From: Calonectria ilicicola
Taxonomy: Eukaryota > Ascomycota > Sordariomycetes > Hypocreales > Nectriaceae
DNA: 64,000 nt
Direction of reading: 5' to 3'
Assembly: GCA_020809705.1 (NCBI GenBank)
Contig: CP085827.1
Span: 4,278,001 to 4,342,000 of the forward strand
The notes below the pieces were generated by a model, which was not told the DNA's origin, did not search any database, and was given only the letters and a program-made list of their open reading frames with translations. Position numbers and translations under genes: made by a program. Shown here in pieces: positions 1 through 10,362 of this stretch (position 1 is its first letter; each line of letters begins with the position of its first letter).

Positions 1-470
1 GGCTTCCTCATCGGCGGCGGTAGAGGCGAGGCCGATGGCGTACGACTTAGCGGGCTCCTCAGGCTTCTCCTCGGTCTCGGCGGGCTTCTCCTCAGCAGTC
101 TCCTTGGCAGCCTCAGTCGCATCAGGAGCAGCCTCGGCTGGCTCCTCCTTGGCCGGCTCAGCAGCAGCAGGAGCGGCAGGTTCAGCGGCAGCGTCATCGT
201 CGCTGTAGTTTATCTCATCTTCCTTGTTTTCGGCTAAGGAGGGCAATGTTAGCTTGCACGCAAATATGGCGGGAGCGATGCGCGTGCGGGCGCGCAACAC
301 GGAGGACCGTCGCGGCGACAGAACATACCAGACTTGGCCTCGCTCTCGACCTTCTTGTCGTTCTCCTGCAGACGCGCAATCAAGTCGGCCTTGTTTCCGT
401 TCTGGGGAAGGCCTTTTTCAGAGAGCAGCTTCTTGAGCTCCGGCACCTTGAGTGACGAGTATTCGGCCAT
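1..470 (-). CDS. SAP-domain mRNA-export protein, Tho1/SARNP-like (5' part, truncated by window edge)
   Basis: Two exons are visible: 470-329 and 233-1, with a 95-nt intron (GTATGT donor, GCTAAC branch-like site, TTAG acceptor). They give 125 codons in frame before the window ends. Residues 1-40 form a SAP helix-extension-helix motif (VPELKKLLSEKGLPQNGNKA), the DNA/RNA-binding module of yeast Tho1 and human SARNP/CIP29, which couple transcription to mRNP assembly and export. The second exon is Ala/Glu/Pro-rich and acidic, then enters the segment SYAIGLASTAADEEA, as expected just before the Tho1/MOS11 C-terminal RNA-binding motif, which lies outside the window. I chose the ATG at 470 because the SAP motif starts almost immediately, as in the family; an in-frame ATG at 548 would add an unconserved 26-residue extension. 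The family is well supported; orthology to Tho1 is inferred. Confidence 0.85.
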
Positions 471-2372
471 GGCGCGCGTTCGTGTGGAGGAGATGGCAGG
501 GGATGGCGAAAAGGTGGAACGGAGTCCGGGGGTGGCGATTGAAGCCAACGGGTGCGGCGAAGTGGTTGAAAGGTGTCAAGGAGTGTCGCGGCGAGGAGCG
601 CTTGGGCGAGATGAAGGAGTCGCGAGTCGAGATGAAATAGTTGTGCTACCCTTTGTTAACTTTTTGCTTAGGAGCTCAGCGTGGTTGTTTCTTGTTCGCA
701 GGGCGATGCGCACAGACCATGGCTATTCCTTCGAGCCTGGATCTCCACTTCTTTCAGGGACAAGCAGCTCCTCCCTTCTGCCACTGCCAGATGCCAGCTA
801 GCCAATTTCTGGGGTGAGCTTAGGTAATGACATTTTACGAGGCCACCTTTAAAATCGCGAATTAAGGACAGTGCTTACGAGGAGCGGAAGGCGACTTCTT
901 TACGCGCTGACAAGCATGGACCCAGAACGGACGGGAACTGACATGAGGCGAGGAAAAAAAAGCAAAACAAACAAAGAAACAATGTCGTAGATTTTTTAGC
1001 AGCGCGGAGGTGGCTGAAGACTTGCCCCAGACAGCAGAAGAAGGCCTTAGTGAGATGCCACTTCAAGCTCGCTCCCCGATGTTATTTCTCCACAATGATT
1101 TTTATTTTTAAAATAAGAAATATTGCCATTAAGCATTGCCAATTCTCTATTCAGAAGTTTTGATTCATACTCTCTCATAAACATAATATCACCATGATGT
1201 ACTCTAACGTTAGCAACCCCCTTTCAACTTGAACTGTGGTATTCTCCACCTACCACCAGGTATGACCCGCTCAATTGACGATGATATGGCATCATCGAGT
1301 CAAGGCCGCGTATACCCACAGGGGAATGAATAATGCCACAATGAACATGCGGGATGATGAATGAGATCGCCAGACCATGGGGGAGGGGAGGAAAACTGCG
1401 GCTAAAGGGTAAGTTGACAGCAGCGCTTTTGGTCGATTCTATAGGTTAGCAGAAAGTGCAGAGGGTCAGCACGGGTGTAATACACAGCAGCAAAAGTCCT
1501 GTATGTAAATATATAATGGATATGTACTGCCATTGTAACTCAGCCATTGTCATCATCCCCTTCTCTAAACAACAGAGACACAATGTAGGTTTTTTTTTCT
1601 CCTCGCCAGTTGAGGGTACTGCTAAGCAGTTAAATTCTCCGATTTTTGCTAGTGATGGGCATGATCATCCTGGTCAGCCCTGGTCATACATAGCTCCCCT
1701 CCGAAAAATGCAACAGACTTGATTAATTAATCTCATCCTCACCAAAAACTAAGACATGCATGTCGTAAGAAAAATAGACACACCTGTATCAGAATCCGCT
1801 ACGCTACGATGCCGACTCCCGAGGTTCCGGCCTCTACTCCACAAACAGAGGCGCAAGGGGGCGTAAGGGGCGCGCCAAGAAGTGCCGTAGAAATACGGTA
1901 AGTCATTAAGGTAAGCTCAAGCTCGGAAGGCACATGTCCCAAGTTTCTTCCCCCCTGTCAACTTGCGTTTTCCTTTCCTTTGCGCAACAACTCTACCTCT
2001 CTCGACCTTCTACCTGCTCGGCTCAGTCAACAGCATCTTTTCAGAAGCTAGGTGCACCTCGACGACAGCGACGACGACAGCGCCGCCAGCCTCAGCCTTT
2101 CCCGCTTGTTCCAGCCATTGCTCGCCGTCGGCCTGGCCGCTGCAACCCCAGACCCATACTTTGCGACGACGCTAGCAGCTCCCAACTCATTCCCTCGACG
2201 TGATTGACGCCCCGCGATCACCATGCGATAGCAGCCCATCCCCGGGAAGATGCGAATAGCCCAAATCTCTGCCATTTCCCCGACTGCCCGACCTGCCCGC
2301 TGCTTGACGTGGCGACCGGTCGACTCCGTATAACCTCATTCCCGCTGCTTCCCCCCCACCACCAACTCCATC
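471..2372. other. Intergenic spacer between divergent SAP-protein and Dcr2-like genes
   Basis: This is the shared upstream region of two divergently transcribed genes. I find no coding region with family motifs, no tRNA and no clear repeat. The part from 1080 to about 1760 is AT-rich with short homopolymer runs. The last 450 nt before 2373 are C-rich and pyrimidine-biased, as fungal 5' leaders often are. The longest reading frames here look random. Confidence 0.6.
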
Positions 2373-4234
2373 ATGACACGACGCATTGTGAGCAAGCTCC
2401 GTCCGCTGTCAACCACCGCCTGCTAACTCTCACTGTCCTCAGGTCAGGGCCATTATCCAGCTCACGAGCGCTGCGGCCTTCACACTCCTAGTTGTCTTCC
2501 TCCTCGACCGAAATTATCGAGTTCTTCCCAACGCCATCCATGGCTACATGCCTTCCCACCACCCGGGTCTGGTGGTCACCGACGTTACCATTGCCACATG
2601 TTCGAGCCTCAATATCTTTTCTTCTTGCGATCTCAATCCAAAAATATGGCACCGTTTAGACAAGGACCTCTATCTTGGAAAAACCTGGATCTCGACAGCA
2701 TACATTTTTGTCAGTCGCAAGCATGAGGAGGAGCTCACTGATGACGACAGGGTGGTCATGGACATATCCGTTGGCAAACGACAGCCCCAGCCCAAGGGCG
2801 AATCCGACGAGCCCTGGGAGCGACGACCCAACGGTCTTTGGGTTAAGCGTTCAGCCAAGAAACAGGCAAGCGACTCTAACGAGGCCGTAACCGATGTTGA
2901 CGTGGTATACGGAGACGATGCCGTTGAAGCTAGAGACGGCTGGACCATCACTGGAACGCCTTTACTTCTCAAGACTGGCAATAAGCTGCCTTGTGTGCAG
3001 CTAAGTGTGCGGCGCGGCCCTCACCGCGAGCACAAAAAGCCGGCACCTAGGATCAAGGATAACGGCCGTTTCAAAATCCTGCAACTCGGTGATCTGCATC
3101 TCAGTACCGGAGTTGGCGCATGTCGCGATGCCGTCCCGGACTCGTACAAGGGTGGCCAGTGTGAAGCTGATCCCAGGACCTTGGACTTTGTCAACAGAAT
3201 CCTTGACGAAGAGAAGCCCGACTTTGTCGTCCTTAGCGGCGACCAGGTCAACGGAGACACTGCGCCAGACGCACCAACCGTGAGTACCAATATGTATCGA
3301 CTCGTATCCCATCTCGCTGACTCAACTCTCTCCAGGCCATCTACAAGTGGGCACACCTCCTCATTGAGCGCAAGATCCCCTATGCTGCCATTTTCGGCAA
3401 CCATGATGATGAAGGTACCATGTCCCGCGAGGCCCAGATGGCCCTAATGGAATCGCTGCCATATTCTCTCTCGGCTGCAGGACCCGCCGACATTGACGGC
3501 GTGGGCAACTATTACGTTGAGATTCTCGCCCGAGGCAACTCAGACCACTCAGCCCTCACCATTTACTTTTTTGACACTCACGCCTATTCTTCAAACGAAC
3601 GCAAGTATCCTGGCTATGATTGGGTTAAACCCAATCAAATTGAGTGGTTCAAGAAAACAGCCAGTGGTCTGAAGAAGAACCATCAACGCTACACTCATCA
3701 CCACATGGATATTGCCTTTATCCACATTCCCATGACAGAGTACGCCGATCCCGACCTACAACGACTGGGAGAGTGGAGAGAGGGCGTGACAGCACCTGTA
3801 TTCAACTCGGGCTTCCGCGATGCCCTGGTCGAGCAAAATATTCTCATGGTTAGCGCTGGACAGTAAGTTTCCCCATGAGTCCGTTTCTAGAGCAAAGCTA
3901 ACCCACTGCCAGTGATCACTGCAATGATTATTGTTCGCTCAGCCTTGAAGGCGAAGGAGACCACAAGGTGCCGGCCTTATGGATGTGTTACGCCGGCGGT
4001 GCTGGTTTTGGTGGTTATGCGGGCTACAACGAGTTCGTTCGCCGAGTACGTGTTTTTGAAGTCGATATGAACAATGCCCGAATCACTAGCTGGAAGCGCC
4101 TTGAGTATGGCGACACGGCCGCTCGTATCGATGAACAGATTATCATCGACGAGGGCAAGCCCAAGCCTCTACCTCCTCCCAAAGCCCCTCCCAAGGCCCC
4201 TGAAGAGGATCAAAAAGCGCCAGCGCAGCAATAA
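2373..4234 (+). CDS. Calcineurin-like metallophosphatase, Dcr2 family (membrane-anchored)
   Basis: Four exons, 2373-2387, 2443-3279, 3336-3862 and 3913-4234, encode 566 aa; all junctions are GT..AG and keep phase. The tiny first exon (MTRRI) is joined to a hydrophobic segment at about residues 8-27, a probable signal anchor. The metallophosphoesterase core carries the expected metal-ligand blocks in order: GDLH near residue 222, SGDQVN near 270, GNHDDEG near 305, HIP near 413, and GHDHCNDYC near 459. The last block includes the terminal GHxH signature and is created only by the third splice. The C-terminus is a Lys/Pro-rich tail. Yeast Dcr2 dephosphorylates Ire1 to end the unfolded-protein response and acts on Sic1 in the cell cycle; the same role here is inferred from family. 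The gene converges on the NLR gene downstream, with a gap of about 610 nt. Confidence 0.9.
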
Positions 4235-4847
4235 GATTTGTTCCTCTGCAATCGTCTTGATACCCACTACTACAATCTACGCTTCTTGGAAAATCAAATG
4301 CCCAACATCGGTGGCTTTAGCTTTCGGCTTTTGTTTCTATTTCAACTTTTTTTTTTTTCAAGTTACATCTTTCTCTTCTTGTATTCATGTCTCAGGCTAG
4401 CGAGGCGCTTCACGGCCACAGAGTCGGTCGCTACATTCACTATAGAACGGGAGGAGGCTCACGGGCTCCGTGTTTTTATCATTGGATGGGTCACTGGGAA
4501 ACAAGGTCAGGACCTTTCGCTACTCGAGGGTCGAGTTTGTATTATGATGTCGGAAAAGAAAAAAAGAAAGATCCTCCCTGTTTCCCACTGGCGGGATGGA
4601 TGTAAATGGCGCAGTTACTTTTTTTTGGTTGCATGGGTTTTGGCAAGGCTTGTGATGCGACGTGATGAGATGTGAGGGCGTCCAATATTTGTTTTTGAAA
4701 TTGTTCGTGAATTGATACATCATCTGTCATGACTTGCTGTGAAGCAATCGCTACCCAAAATCTATCGCTAATCGTCCAGTTGTACGCAAATCCATAAACA
4801 CAAACACATATAGCCTTAACATTACTTACACCCGGGCCCTAGTCCAG
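4235..4847. other. Intergenic spacer between convergent genes
   Basis: This holds the 3' ends of the Dcr2-like gene (+) and the NLR gene (-). Poly-T and poly-A runs near 4350 and 4560 fit 3'-UTR and polyadenylation sequence. No other feature is seen. Confidence 0.6.
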
Positions 4848-7800
4848 CTACTCGACAGCGTTTTCCCGTCTCCCTTCTCTGAGCATTCGAAGCAGCTCAT
4901 TAACTTTATCATCTCGGCTCTCAGCAAAGAATACTTCGTTTTCATACATTTCGCGCAGTTTGGACCCGGTAGCGAGCACAAGTTCATCGGCATACAGGTC
5001 ACGCGCGGCCATCTTAACACTGATGACGTCTTGATAAAGCGATTCTGCCAGCTCAAAAGCAGCCTTGCGAGCAGCGCTGCGATTACGGGGGTTTGTTGCG
5101 GTGGGTGATACCCTGCCATCGTCATCCTCGTCGTCAGTGTCCCTCGAGCCCCGAGAACTAAAGCTCAGGCTCGGGTCGTCGTAGAAGGAATTTGCGTGCC
5201 ACCGCACGCTGAGAGCCATGTTTTCCATGACCGTCGTGTACGCGGGGTGGGCGCGGCCGAGAGTCGGAGCCATGATTTCGAGAGCTCGCTGGTACTTTTC
5301 GCGAGCTGCGTCGTACCGGCAGCGCATGTCATCAATGACGGCCAGCTTTTGGATGGCGTGTGCTGTGCTGGGATGTTGGGGACCAAGGACTCGCGTTTTA
5401 ATGTCGACCGACTGGGTATAAAGCCGCTCTGCCTCGTCTATGGCATTGCTAGCTTTGGAGATGTGAGCGAGATTCTCGAGGGCCTCGAGCGTCATGGGAT
5501 GGCTCTGGCCAAACAGATTTTGGTACGAGATGTAGACACGGCGGTATAAAGCCTGTGCCTCTTCCATCTTCCCAAGACGCTCAAGCGTAGCGGCGAGCTT
5601 TTGCACAGTGCCGACAGTGGCGAGGTCGGTTGGGCCAAGGGCTTCTTCCTGCTGCTGCTCGAGGGTTTCATACTGATTTTCCGCCCGGTCAAGCTCGCCC
5701 TGGGCCGCTGCAGCTGAGGCCTTGGCCAGCGCAACGCGGAAGCCTAGGGCATTATCAATGGACTTGATGTTAATATGAGACAATACTTCTTCGCTGCGCT
5801 GAATCTCATTGGCTTGCTGGAGGAGCGATGCCAGAGATAAAGACGTCTGGATTCGCTCAATAGGATCCATGGTGTTCTCCTGTTGCAGAGCGAGCTCAAA
5901 GCACCCAATGGCCTGCTCCAAAGCCCCCTGGGTCATGCACACATTTCCGAGTACCTGCCAGGCAACTGCATCATCATCCCCAGAATCCCTCTTGAGAACA
6001 TTGGATAGATCGTCGTAACAGGTCTTGGCATGCGGTGCCATGATTCTCCCGAAATCGTGAATCTCGGGAAGCCCAGTCGAATTCACCTCCTTTTGACGAA
6101 TTCCATCGACACAAACATTGCAAGCCAACCACGCATTGTTAACTTTTTCATCTGGAGCGAGAGAATCGCGAACGTAGTCCCGTGCTGTTGCATCTAGCAT
6201 AAAGTAGCTGAAGGATGTAGATGAAGCCGAGGATGATTGGGACTGTGATGAATCAGGTGACTCGGTTGGGGATGTCGCCTGGATAAAGTTTTGCTCCAAA
6301 AGATGTTGTAGGACATCGCCTACATGAGACAGGTCTTGAAATGCTGCAAGCTGTCAGTATGATGCTATGTAATGGAATCAGTGACATACCCTTCAAATCA
6401 TCAAAGATGCCCATGAATCTTTCTGGGGCCGCTTTCAGTTGTGATGTGACACAAAACAGGGCAACAGGTATTATCGACGAAGACAACATTGCGCTGATAC
6501 GAAGAACCGTTTTTGTGACTGGGGACTGATCAAGGGTTGATCCCAGGTGATGCAGAGGCACTCTCGACTCCATCTTTGTTTCATAACCCAACACAGTTGA
6601 ACCTGTTTGTCGAATGGTAGAGGCGGCCATTGCTACACTCTGTGGGTGATTCTGTAACCGCTGGACGATTCTCAGAGCTGCCTCGGCTTTCAACTGTTAG
6701 CTTTGTCAAACTAAACAAGGCGTCAACATACCTTGTTCCGGCTCCTCTACTGCAAAGTCGCCAACAATGGAGCCAATCAATTTGACTCCCTGTTCGTCGT
6801 TCATACTTTTCACTTGAAGTTTGGTTCCCCATGCACAGCAGTTGCTATCCCTCGATGTCAAGATAATTTGCCCAGAGAGCGTGAGCGGAATAAAGTCAAA
6901 AATGTCGTATGAGGGTTCCACATTGTCAAATATGAGCAACCATTTGTCATTTTCCGGTCGAAGTAGCCAATCCTTGACAGCTCGAACCACGGATTTGACT
7001 CGCAACGTATCCAGTTGTAAGATGCTCTTGACCTTGAGCATTTCTTCAACCCCTGTGAGTCCTAGGTCGTTTTCGATGCTACTTCTCTCGGCGTTCTGGC
7101 TGTAGTAAGTCACGAGAGTATTAGCAAACTCGAGATAGCTTGCAACAACTGTCTCCCAGCTCTCAGCCCAGATCCAAAAGACGAAAGAAATGTCATCCCT
7201 GTGCTTCTCCGCATAATGCCTAGCAAGGGTCGTCTTGCCAGTTCCTGGCAAGCCCCACAGATTTGCAATTGCAAAGTGAAATTTGTGGGGTTCTGAGGGA
7301 GGTTTGAGGACGGATTCTAAGCTATCAGTCAAGTCTTCTCGTGGCACGACAACGCTTGGTTGTGTGGGAAGCTCGTATGGTATGTCGAACCCGATAGAAA
7401 GATATTCCAAGTGGTGAACTGCATATTGTCAGTGTTGAAAGGAGCGACTGCTTGAACAACCTACTAGCTGTCATTTCAAAAGTTTTTCTCTTTGCCTCCA
7501 TCACATCAGAGATCCGGCGTTTGTCAATTAATTCCTGGAACTTTTCAAGGAAAATTTGGTAATTAGAGTCTCGCCCTTGAAACTTGACCAAGTCGGAATG
7601 TGTCGCTGTCAATCCAATCTGAACCCCGTCGGATCCTTGCATCGAATGCCGCTTATCCAAAATAAATCCATCGCTCGACTGCTTCGTTTCGTGAAAAGAT
7701 AGCCTTGGTAGATTTGCAGTAATTGCTTTGAAGGCTTCCATCTGGTTTTCTAGCCATTCCATATCGCTGGGCTGCGGCTGCATCGCAAATGTACGGGTTC

Positions 7801-8484
7801 GTTGGTTCCGCAATCCACGCGAGCCCTTAGAGTCGCTGTCCAATCCTGACGTTGTGCGATGGATGACAGTTGCGAGTGGTGAAGGTGACGACGGACGACC
7901 CGGTGACAGGGTCCCGAAGAAGGCGACTCCGCATGTCGACAACTCGATATTCTTGAGTTGGGGATCTATGGCCTCACTGGATATAATAAGAGCACGCTTG
8001 ACGATCCAACCACCCAGGCTGTGTGCGATGAAGAAGAGCGGCCGATGGGATGAGTCGTCTCGCTCACGATGGGCGGCCAAGGCCTTGACCATATCCAGGG
8101 CGCGACCATAGAGCACATTGCGGACGAGGTAGCGATAGTTTGCCGCATCTGAAATGTATCCATACGTCATGATGCGGGCGTTGGGGATATCCCGAGCCAG
8201 TAGTTCTTCAAGCCATGATTTCGGTTTTATTTTGTGATCCCAAGTAATCCATGACCGGAATCCTTCGCCGCCAAGACCATGAACGGCGACGATGCTATTT
8301 CACCGTCAGTATAGCTTCCAAGTCAACCCAGTTCAGTGGAAACTCACTCGATTTCAGCATGTTCAGGGTCCCGCACAGTCTCCAAGCCGTACGTCTCACT
8401 AGTTCTCGCTCGCGAGGCGCCCGACACAGCGCCTCGTACGCGATGGATAAGCCCTCTGAGAGGCTCCAAGGCCTCGGTCGCCAT
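4848..8484 (-). CDS. NLR (STAND ATPase): SesB-like hydrolase - NB-ARC - TPR
   Basis: Five exons, 8484-8348, 8294-7465, 7418-6732, 6686-6390 and 6343-4848, give 1148 aa in one frame; the introns are only 45-53 nt. Residues about 40-290 form an alpha/beta-hydrolase of the SesB/lipase-like type: DIVAVHGLGG at 46-55, and the nucleophile elbow AHSLGG with Ser near 138. An NB-ARC ATPase follows: P-loop GLPGTGKTT at 378-386 (Lys384), Walker B WLLIFDN ending near 488, and sensor-like GQIILTSRD near 505-513. The C-terminus (about 775-1115) is a TPR array with a central block of 42-residue kinesin-light-chain-type repeats containing LGPxHPxT. A Ser-rich linker lies near 670-690 and an acidic one near 1060. 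Fungal NLRs with this layout are cytosolic non-self or cell-death receptors: the repeats sense a ligand, NB-ARC oligomerises and the N-terminal domain acts as effector. The start is the first ATG after an in-frame TGA. No typical MHD motif is obvious to me. The function in this organism is inferred. Confidence 0.88.
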
Positions 8485-9118
8485 GGATCAGAAAATCGGA
8501 CTTCTCTTAACCGCGACGAGAGGGTACGCGCATCTTGAAAGAAAGATGTCAGAGCAAGGTTGCGTCGACGGCGCGCAGTTACCCATACCTGCAAACAACA
8601 TGCGAGCCAACGAAGCAGTGGTGGCGCACTGCTGGGGGAGGGGTATGATTCACACTACAGACACTCTCCAGGCGGCTTAGCGGGTTCACAAGCACGAGTT
8701 CCAGGGGTCTCAGCACAGCCCAGCGCCGTGTGACGGGCATCACACAGGGATACTTTGGGGGCAAAAATTAGCACACTATTCAGGACCTGATATAGATGCT
8801 ACATATAAAAGAAAATAATAATAAAATTCAAATATTAAATGTTGGTATATCCTGACTTTTCGTTGGTCTCTCGTTTCCACAAGTCTTATTCGTTTCATTT
8901 GAATTTGAATTCATATTGCGCGGCTGGGACAACAAGTTGCGAGTCTTCCATTACTTGGGCTGCCGTCATGTGGCGATGGTAGAACCCACACAGTTGGCAG
9001 TGGCTCCGCATGTGGTGTGGCTCCGCATGTGGCTGGAGGATACGGATCCACCAACACCACCAACGTAACCAAGATTCCTAATCCACATTGAGACTACCAG
9101 AAGTCACCGAAGATTCCT
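8485..9118. other. Upstream region of the NLR gene
   Basis: The first 280 nt are GC-balanced and probably hold the NLR promoter. From about 8780 the sequence turns AT-rich (for example near 8800-8900). A 15-nt direct repeat lies at 9001-9032. No gene is seen. Confidence 0.55.
9001..9032. repeat. 15-nt tandem direct repeat
   Basis: Two perfect copies of tggctccgcatgtgg, at 9001-9015 and 9018-9032, are separated by the dinucleotide tg. They lie about 90 nt upstream of the tRNA gene. No function is evident. Confidence 0.9.
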
Positions 9119-9210
9119 GGGGATTTGGTCTAGGGGTATGACGTTTGTTTTGCATTAAAACGAATGCAAAGGTCTACAAAAGGTCGGGGGTTCAATTCCC
9201 TCAATCTCCA
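9119..9210 (+). tRNA. tRNA-Ala (anticodon UGC) with a 20-nt intron
   Basis: A full cloverleaf can be drawn. The 7-bp acceptor pairs 9119-9125 with 9203-9209 and includes a G3-U70 wobble, the main identity element of alanine tRNAs. The D stem is GTC/GAC. The anticodon stem pairs TTTGT (9144-9148) with ACAAA (9176-9180). The variable loop is AGGTC, and the 5-bp T stem carries a TTCAATT loop. Anticodon TGC is at 9151-9153. The intron is 9155-9174, one base 3' of the anticodon, as in nuclear pre-tRNAs. Its AATGCAAA (9163-9170) is the exact complement of the anticodon-loop bases TTTGCATT, which forms the helix expected for the splicing endonuclease. An A-box match (TGGTCTAGGGG, starting at 9126) and a T4 stop for RNA polymerase III at 9215-9218 are present. 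Confidence 0.93.
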
Positions 9211-10362
9211 ATTCTTTTGCGCCGGCACGCAATTTACTACCATGTTTTTTTGTTGGTTTCTTTGTGTTTTTTTGGATGATGTTCTTTTTTTTCTTCTTTT
9301 TTTTTTCACTTTGATCTCAATAAAACCTTCCTAGATGCACGTTTTCTATCTTCTTCTTTTTAGTACTTGAAGAAAACCAACCTGGCTAATAAACCCGATT
9401 GGGTTTCCACGTCAAGTTCTTCATTTCGATCAAGCCCCATTTTACTTGTGTAGTCGAACATGAACTGAACCGTGGCATGAACCTTCTGATAGGCAATCCA
9501 ACTTTTCCTTTCAGGATGTAAAAAAAAACTAGTACATGCCCAATACGATCACAGTACCCATCAGGCTCGTTGCCTCCCATGAAGATTCTTTTGCATCGTT
9601 CAAGACATCGCACCTACCCTAGAGCTAAATATGATCAAAGTGATTATCTCCAACAGAAAACTTGTCTATTAGTAAAGTATTGTTTCCTTTCTCTTAGGTT
9701 GGTTTATTTAAATGATATATATATTTATTTTCCTGTGATAAAATAATTATCGAGTTTGTGTTATAAATACACAGGACATGACACTAGATTCACGAAGCAG
9801 TTGACTGGAGATTGTATTTCATGCTACCCAACCACTTGTAATAAATCACAACCACAAATTGGGAAACAGAACAAACGTGATCTATGATACTTATCTTATC
9901 CACTCCAATATTAAATTGATGCAGTGGCGGGAAAGAGATCAAGCAGAAGTTACTACGTACAAATGGGTGAAATGAGACATCTGCCACAAACAATAAATGC
10001 AACTGGAGCCCACTTCGGCACCAGCATTGTTCTCGGAATTTAAATAGAGAATTCTCTTAATTGCTAATATAATACATATAATAACCGGTTGCCAAATTCA
10101 TATCCGCTTCGAGTGCTTAGAATCACTACGGACGGATGGATAACAGTCTTCCAGACCAGTCTTGTATCATCCAGCTATGATCTATATCCATAGCAGTATC
10201 ATAAAAAGTCGTCAAATCAAATCGTTTGCATATCCCCAGCCCAACCATCATTACATCTAAGCCTGGGAACTCCATCCAGCAGTAAACAAAAAAAAAAACG
10301 AAAAAAAAAACAAGAAAACAAGTGTACAGACACATTCCGCTGGCTCTATTCTTGCAACATCA
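9211..10362. other. AT-rich spacer between tRNA-Ala and the 304-aa gene
   Basis: This spacer is AT-rich throughout, with poly-T around 9246-9306, TA-rich sequence at 9705-9765 and poly-A near 10287-10320. I see no coding feature, no terminal repeat and no target-site duplication that would prove a transposon. The part nearest 10362 is the 3' region of the minus-strand gene. Confidence 0.55.
9215..9218 (+). terminator. RNA polymerase III terminator of tRNA-Ala
   Basis: A run of four T starts five bases after the tRNA discriminator base. This is the usual minimal polymerase III stop, and further T-rich runs follow from 9246. Confidence 0.7.
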
